Source: Piscinibacter sp. (lineage in GTDB: Bacteria; Pseudomonadota; Gammaproteobacteria; Burkholderiales; Burkholderiaceae_C). From it: a stretch of 64,000 bases of DNA. Location: the NCBI GenBank assembly GCA_016706565.1, contig JADJJI010000015.1:124001-188000 (forward strand), given 5' to 3'. Numbering within the stretch: position 1 is the stretch's first letter; every line of letters starts with the position of its first letter. The notes below the pieces were generated by a model. That model was given only the letters and a program-made list of their open reading frames with translations, was not told the DNA's origin and searched no databases. A program made the translations under genes and the position numbers. Shown piece after piece: positions 58,210-64,000 of the stretch.

Positions 58210-60870
58210 ATGAGCATCCGCCACCTCGACCACCTCTTCGACCCCGCCTCGGTGGCGGTCATCGGCGCTTCGCAGCGCGCCGGCAGCGTCGGCGCCACGG
58301 TCTGGCGTAACCTGCACGGCAATGGCTTCAAGGGCCGCTGCTTCGCTGTCAACCCGCGCCACAGCAGCTTCGACGGGGTGCCGGTCTACGCCCGCGTCGC
58401 CGATCTGCCCGAGGTGCCCGAACTTGCCATCGTCTGCACGCCGGCCGCCGCCGTGCCGGGGCTGATCGCCGAACTGGGCGCCGCCGGCACCCGCGCGGCC
58501 GTGGTCCTCACCGCGGGGCTGGACGCCGCGCAGCGCCAGGCGATGCTGGACGCCGCACGCCCGCACCTGCTGCGCATCCTCGGGCCCAACTGCATCGGCA
58601 TGCTGGTGCCGCATCGGGGCCTGAACGCGAGCTTCGCGCACATCGACGCGCTGCCGGGTGAGCTGGCCTTCGTCACCCAGTCCGGCGCGCTGATGACGGC
58701 GATGCTCGACTGGGCCCGCTCGCGCCACATCGGCTTCAGCCATCTGGTGTCGCTGGGCGAACATGCGGACGTCGACTTCGGCGACATGCTCGACTTCCTC
58801 GGCAGCGATGCGAAGACGCGCGCCATCCTGCTCTACATCGAGTCGGTCGAGGCGCCGCGCAAGTTCATGTCGGCGGCGCGTGCGGCGGCGCGCAACAAGC
58901 CGGTGATCGTCGTCAAGTCGGGTCGCTCGGCGCAGGGCCAACGCGCCGCGGCCTCGCACACCGGCGCACTGGCCGGCTCAGACATCGTCTACGACGCGGC
59001 CATCGCGCGTGCCGGCATGCTGCGCGTGGACACGATGCAGCAGCTCTTCCTGGCCGCCGAGACGCTGGCGCGCTTTCGCGCCAACCGCGGCGAGCAGCTC
59101 GCCATCCTCACCAACGGCGGTGGTGCCGGCGTGATGGCGGCCGATTGCGCCGCGCACGTGGGCGTGGAACTCACCGAGCTCAACGCTGACACGATCGCGC
59201 GGCTCGATGCGCAGATGCCAGCCAACTGGTCTCACGGCAACCCCGTGGACATCATCGGCGACGCCCCGGCCGAGCGTTACGTGCAGGCGCTCGAAGCGCT
59301 GAATGCCGACCCCGGTGCAGGCGCGGTGCTGTTCATCCACGCACCGACCGCCATCGTGCCCAGCGCCGACATCGCTCGCGCGCTGGTGCCGCTGGCCAGC
59401 CAGAGCCCACCGCGGGTGCTCGGCTGCTGGCTGGGCGGAGACTCGGTGGCGCAGGCGCGCGACATCTTCCGCGAGGCCGGCATCGCCGGCTACGAGACAC
59501 CCGAGGAAGCGGTGCGCGCCTTCGCCATGCTCACCACCTATCGCCGCAACCAGGCCCAACTGATCGAAGCGGCGCCGGCCCGCCCGGCTCAGGCCACCGA
59601 GCCCGACCTGCCGGCGGTGCGTGCGATGGTGCAGCAGGTGCTGGGCAGCGGCCGCGAGATGCTCACCGAGCCGGAGGCCAAGGCGGTGCTCGCTGCCTAC
59701 GGCATCCCGGTGGTGGCCACGCAGCGTGTCGGCACCGACCCTGCCGAGGCCGCCGCAGCAGCCGATGCGATGGGCTATCCCGTGGCCTTGAAGATCCTCA
59801 GCACCGACATCTCGCACAAATCCGATGTCGGCGGCGTGGTGCTGGGCCTGGAGGGCGCGGCGCAGGTGCGCGCGGCGGCCGCGGTGATGCTCGAGCGCGT
59901 GCGCGCCCAGCGCCCGCAGGCCAGGCTCGACGGCTTCACCGTGCAATCGATGGTGCAGCGCGCTGGCGCGCAGGAGCTGATCGTCGGTGCCAGCATCGAC
60001 CGCGTGTTCGGCCCGGTGATCCTGTTCGGCCAGGGCGGCACGGCGGTCGAGGTGCTGGCCGATCGCGCCATCGCGCTGCCGCCGCTGAACGAACCGCTGG
60101 CGCGCGCGCTGGTGGCGCGCACGCGGGTGGCGAAGCTGCTGCGCGGTTTCCGCGACACGCCGCCGGCCGACGAGGCCAGCGTGCTGGCCGTGCTGATCGC
60201 AGTGTCGCAGCTGCTCGCCGACGTGCCGCAGATCGCCGAGCTCGACATCAACCCGCTGATCGTCGATGCCAAGGGCGCCATCGCGCTCGACGCGCGCATA
60301 CGGCTGAGCGTCACCGCGCCGGCCGGTGCGCTGAACTTCGCCATCCGGCCCTACCCGGCGCACCTGACGCAACGCCTCGAATGGCATGGCCGAGTGCTCA
60401 CGCTGCGGCCGATCCGGCCGGAGGACGAGGCGCAGCACCTCGAGTTCCTCAGCCACCTCGACCCCGAGGACGTGCGCATGCGCGTCTTCTACAGCCGGCG
60501 CAGCATCGAGCGCAGCGAGCTCGCTCGCCTGACGCAGATCGACTACGCGCGCGAGATGGCCTTCGTCGCCACCGCGCCCGGGCCGGACGGCGCCGAGCAA
60601 ACGCTGGGCGTGGTGCGTGCCGTGGCCGACCCCGACAACGACGAGGCCGAGTTCGGGATCATCGTGCGCAGCGAGATCAAGGGCGAAGGCCTGGGCGAGT
60701 TGCTGCTGCAGCGTTTGGTCGCGTACCTGCGCGAGCACGGCACGAAACGCCTCGTCGCCACCGTGCTCAGCGAGAACACGCGCATGCTGCAGCTGGCGCG
60801 CGAACTCGGCTTCACCGAGTCGCCCAACCCCCAGGAGCCGGGCACCCGCTGGGTCGAGCTCGCTCTGTAG
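58210..60870 (+). CDS. pat: Pat-type protein acetyltransferase (acyl-CoA synthetase ADP-forming domains + GNAT)
   Basis: An 886-residue fusion. The first two thirds are ADP-forming acetyl-CoA synthetase-like: CoA-binding start LFDPASVAVIGASQRAG, succinyl-CoA-ligase-like with SHTGALAGSDIVYDAAIARAG at about 249, then an ATP-grasp domain with AYGIPVVATQRV and ISHKSDVGGVVLGL. The last 160 residues are GNAT (DEAEFGIIVRSEIKGEGLGELLL). This is the Pat/YfiQ architecture, which acetylates acetyl-CoA synthetase and other lysines. The ligase active-site His is kept here, so a synthetase activity cannot be excluded. Divergent from glgC with a 149-base gap. Confidence 0.93.
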   Translation: MSIRHLDHLFDPASVAVIGASQRAGSVGATVWRNLHGNGFKGRCFAVNPRHSSFDGVPVYARVADLPEVPELAIVCTPAAAVPGLIAELGAAGTRAAVVLTAGLDAAQRQAMLDAARPHLLRILGPNCIGMLVPHRGLNASFAHIDALPGELAFVTQSGALMTAMLDWARSRHIGFSHLVSLGEHADVDFGDMLDFLGSDAKTRAILLYIESVEAPRKFMSAARAAARNKPVIVVKSGRSAQGQRAAASHTGALAGSDIVYDAAIARAGMLRVDTMQQLFLAAETLARFRANRGEQLAILTNGGGAGVMAADCAAHVGVELTELNADTIARLDAQMPANWSHGNPVDIIGDAPAERYVQALEALNADPGAGAVLFIHAPTAIVPSADIARALVPLASQSPPRVLGCWLGGDSVAQARDIFREAGIAGYETPEEAVRAFAMLTTYRRNQAQLIEAAPARPAQATEPDLPAVRAMVQQVLGSGREMLTEPEAKAVLAAYGIPVVATQRVGTDPAEAAAAADAMGYPVALKILSTDISHKSDVGGVVLGLEGAAQVRAAAAVMLERVRAQRPQARLDGFTVQSMVQRAGAQELIVGASIDRVFGPVILFGQGGTAVEVLADRAIALPPLNEPLARALVARTRVAKLLRGFRDTPPADEASVLAVLIAVSQLLADVPQIAELDINPLIVDAKGAIALDARIRLSVTAPAGALNFAIRPYPAHLTQRLEWHGRVLTLRPIRPEDEAQHLEFLSHLDPEDVRMRVFYSRRSIERSELARLTQIDYAREMAFVATAPGPDGAEQTLGVVRAVADPDNDEAEFGIIVRSEIKGEGLGELLLQRLVAYLREHGTKRLVATVLSENTRMLQLARELGFTESPNPQEPGTRWVELAL

Positions 60871-60885
60871 CGCCGAAGCGGCTCG

Positions 60886-62001
<1,116 letters not shown>

Positions 62002-62054
62002 GGCGGACGGCTCCTCGTGCTGTTCTGGGTGGCGGGATCGGGATGCGCGGGCCG

Positions 62055-62087
62055 AAAAAAAACCGCCGGGCGGGTGCCCGGCGGTTT
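62055..62087 (-). terminator. Intrinsic terminator (attenuator) in the aroG leader
   Basis: On the minus strand a perfect 12-bp stem (AAACCGCCGGGC / GCCCGGCGGTTT) with a 4-base loop runs into eight U. It lies 54 bases before aroG and after the leader peptide stop, as expected of an attenuator. A segment of the leader peptide gene (62134-62144) contains GCCCGGCGG and can pair with the first arm, giving a possible antiterminator. Confidence 0.85.
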
Positions 62088-62113
62088 CGGATTCGGTGCG
62101 CTGTCGTTGTCGG

Positions 62114-62191
62114 CTAAGCGCTTGCCTCTCCATCCGCCGGGCGGTGCGAGAACCAAAAGTACGCAAAAAAGAAGGACTTCTGCGAGCGCAT
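62114..62191 (-). CDS. aroG leader peptide (attenuation peptide rich in Phe, Tyr, Trp)
   Basis: A 25-codon mini-ORF, ATG at 62191 and TAG at 62114. After six residues comes FFFAYFWF: five Phe, one Tyr and one Trp in eight codons, then HRPADGEASA. This is the typical build of an amino-acid-sensing leader peptide. Ribosome stalling at these codons would leave the following GC-rich segment free to disrupt the terminator. It starts 30 bases after the tldD stop. Confidence 0.85.
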   Translation of the reverse strand: MRSQKSFFFAYFWFSHRPADGEASA

Positions 62192-62220
62192 GGGCCGGAC
62201 TCTAGCACGACGCGCAGGCC

Positions 62221-63696
62221 TCAGGCCGTGCCGCCCACGGTGAGGCGGTCGATGCGCAGCGTCGGCTGGCCCACGCCCACGGGCACGCTCTGCCCGTCCT
62301 TCCCGCACACGCCCACGCCGGTGTCGAGCTTCATGTCGTTGCCGATCGCGCTGACGCGCGTCAGCGCGTCCGGGCCGTTGCCGATGATGGTGGCGCCCTT
62401 CACCGGGTACTGGATCTTGCCGTTCTCGACCCAGAACGCTTCGCTCGCCGAGAAGACGAACTTGCCGCTGGTGATGTCGACCTGGCCGCCGCCGAAGTTG
62501 GTGGCGTACAGGCCGCGCTTCAGGCTGGCGATGATCTCTTCCTTGGTCTTGTCGCCGCCGAGCATGTAGGTGTTGGTCATGCGCGGCATCGGCACATGGG
62601 CGTAGCTCTCGCGCCGGCCGTTGCCGGTGGGCTTGACCTTCATGAGCCGCGCGTTCAGCGAGTCCTGGATGTAGCCCTTGAGGATGCCGTCCTCGATCAG
62701 CACGTTGCGCTGCGAGGCATGGCCTTCGTCGTCGATGTTCAGCGAGCCGCGGCGGTCGGGGATGGTGCCGTCGTCGAGCACGGTCACGCCCTTGGCCGCC
62801 ACGCGCTGGCCGATGCGGCCCGAGAAAGCGCTCGAACCCTTGCGATTGAAGTCGCCTTCGAGTCCGTGCCCAATGGCCTCGTGCAGCAGCACGCCGGGCC
62901 AGCCCGGGCCGAGCACGACACTCATCTCTCCGGCCTTGGCCGGGCGCGACTCGAGGTTGGTCAGCGCCGCCGTCACCGCCTGGTCGACGTAGCTCTCGAT
63001 CATCGCGTCGTGGAAGTAGCCGAAGCCGAAGCGCCCGCCGCCGCCGCCGGAGCCGACCTCGCGGCGCACCTGGCCGTCGACCGTCTGCTCGGCGATCACC
63101 GTGACCGACAGGCGCACCAGCGGGCGAACGTCGGCGGCCAGCGTGCCGTCGGCGCGCGCCACCAGCACCACGTCGTACTCGCCGGCCAGGCCCGCCATCA
63201 CCTGAACGATGCGCGGGTCCCTGGCGCGGGCCAGCTTCTCGACGCGCTCGAGCAGCGCCACCTTCTGCGTGCTGTCCAGCGTGGCGATCGGATCCATCGG
63301 CGCATAGAGGATGCGGCTGGGCGCGATCTTCGTCGGCGTGTCGATCTTGATGCGCCTGCTCTGGCCGGCGGCGGCGATGGTGCGCACCGTGGCCGCGGCG
63401 TCGAGCAGCGCGGCCTCGGAGATGTCGTCGGAGTAGGCGAAGGCGGTCTTCTCGCCGGCCACTGCGCGCACACCCACACCCTGGTCGATGCCGAAGCTGC
63501 CGCTCTTGACGATGCCCTCTTCCAGGCTCCAGCCCTCGCTGCGCGTGTACTGGAAGTACAGGTCGGCGTCGTCGATGCGGTGCGTCGCGATCGTGGCCAA
63601 GGCCTTGCCCAGCGTTGCCTCGGTCAGGCCGAAGGGCTCGAGCAGCAGCGAACGGGCGATGGCCAGGCGTTCGATCGTCGGTTCACGGGAGATCAT
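62221..63696 (-). CDS. tldD: Metalloprotease TldD
   Basis: A 491-residue TldD, full length. The zinc-protease motif HEAIGHGLEGD (HExxxH) is near residue 270, with YFQYTRSEGWSLEEGIVKSG, GSSAFSGRIGQRVA and KGATIIGNGPDALTRV typical of the family. TldD acts with TldE in peptide degradation and in maturation of microcins and other modified peptides. The tldE gene is not in this window. The aroG leader follows in the same direction, so aroG transcripts either start within the tldD 3' end or read through from tldD. Confidence 0.95.
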   Translation of the reverse strand: MISREPTIERLAIARSLLLEPFGLTEATLGKALATIATHRIDDADLYFQYTRSEGWSLEEGIVKSGSFGIDQGVGVRAVAGEKTAFAYSDDISEAALLDAAATVRTIAAAGQSRRIKIDTPTKIAPSRILYAPMDPIATLDSTQKVALLERVEKLARARDPRIVQVMAGLAGEYDVVLVARADGTLAADVRPLVRLSVTVIAEQTVDGQVRREVGSGGGGGRFGFGYFHDAMIESYVDQAVTAALTNLESRPAKAGEMSVVLGPGWPGVLLHEAIGHGLEGDFNRKGSSAFSGRIGQRVAAKGVTVLDDGTIPDRRGSLNIDDEGHASQRNVLIEDGILKGYIQDSLNARLMKVKPTGNGRRESYAHVPMPRMTNTYMLGGDKTKEEIIASLKRGLYATNFGGGQVDITSGKFVFSASEAFWVENGKIQYPVKGATIIGNGPDALTRVSAIGNDMKLDTGVGVCGKDGQSVPVGVGQPTLRIDRLTVGGTA

Positions 63697-63860
63697 GGCG
63701 GCGTCCTCGGCAAGTGCGGATCATTGTAGGAGCGGCCTTGCTTCGCAGGTCTTTACGAGGGTTTACAGGACGGGCGTGCACGGGCGGCGCGCGGCATTCG
63801 TTGAAAGCCCACGAAGCGCAAAACCCACGACGCTTCGCCGACAACCCAAGGACACGCACC

Positions 63861-64000
63861 ATGTTCACCTTCAAGACTCTTGCCGTCGCCGCTACGCTGG
63901 CCGTTGCCACCGCCGGTGCATTCGCCCAGGCCGCTTCGTCGCCTGCGGCCACGCCGCGCGTCGACCAGCGCCAGGCCAACCAGGAAAAGCGCATCGACCA
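63861..64000 (+). CDS. Small exported protein, truncated by the window edge
   Basis: About 46 residues are visible from the ATG at 63861. A signal peptide (FKTLAVAATLAVATAGAFA-Q) is followed by an Ala/Ser/Pro segment and RVDQRQANQEKRID, a charged helical start. Function is unknown; similar small periplasmic proteins are common in Burkholderiales. The rest lies beyond the window. Confidence 0.7.
   Translation, partial: MFTFKTLAVAATLAVATAGAFAQAASSPAATPRVDQRQANQEKRID

Overview
The window is a very GC-rich, densely packed bacterial chromosome segment with about 51 protein-coding genes. Gene content and protein character point to Burkholderiales (Betaproteobacteria): many orphan periplasmic binding proteins, type-2 ArgC, a Beta-class GST, PrkA/YeaH/SpoVR, and mnmG-rsmG next to parA/parB. 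Genus cannot be fixed from the sequence alone. I saw no rRNA, tRNA, insertion sequence, prophage or CRISPR array.

Layout. 1-7.9 kb: a minus-strand operon of TetR regulator, outer-membrane factor, membrane-fusion protein, RND pump, secreted hydrolase and a partial two-domain kinase, with a perfect operator palindrome ahead of it. 8.0-10.6 kb: a divergent pair, an HNH-like protein of unknown role and a WYL regulator, sharing twin palindromes, then a DUF427 gene. 10.6-14.3 kb: amino-acid binding protein, GNAT, FadH-like flavoenzyme and a small periplasmic protein. 14.4-20.9 kb: a second RND operon (MFP, RND, DUF2892, OsmC, TDT exporter) ending in a frameshifted CsoR-family repressor. 20.9-24.0 kb: nuclease-fold protein, EAL-like/HDOD protein, DMT exporter. 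24.0-28.9 kb: cobalamin riboswitch and btuB-btuC-btuD-btuF. 29-39.4 kb: thioredoxin-fold lipoprotein, orphan LivJ-type protein, GST, pirin, Cys-less glutaredoxin homologue, exported peptidase, ABC-2 exporter, ElaA, and a YkgJ/Crp-type/DUF2892 cluster with a CRP-type site. 39.5-46.3 kb: the chromosome-partition region mnmG-rsmG-parA-...-parB with two parS sites inside coding sequence. 46.3-51.6 kb: prkA-yeaH-spoVR behind a sigma-54-type promoter, with a long poly-G tract between the first two genes. 51.6-64 kb: FAD-linked oxidase (frameshifted), PduO adenosyltransferase, EF-hand protein, Ca-type P-ATPase, glgC, Pat-type acetyltransferase, aroG with an aromatic-residue leader peptide and attenuator, tldD, and the start of a small exported protein.

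Functional themes are efflux and stress response, vitamin B12 uptake and activation, chromosome segregation, and aromatic amino-acid synthesis under apparent attenuation control. Five genes (csoR-like, btuB, yeaH, spoVR, the FAD oxidase) each look broken by a single extra base. With the poly-G tract, this suggests consensus errors in the assembly rather than five true pseudogenes.
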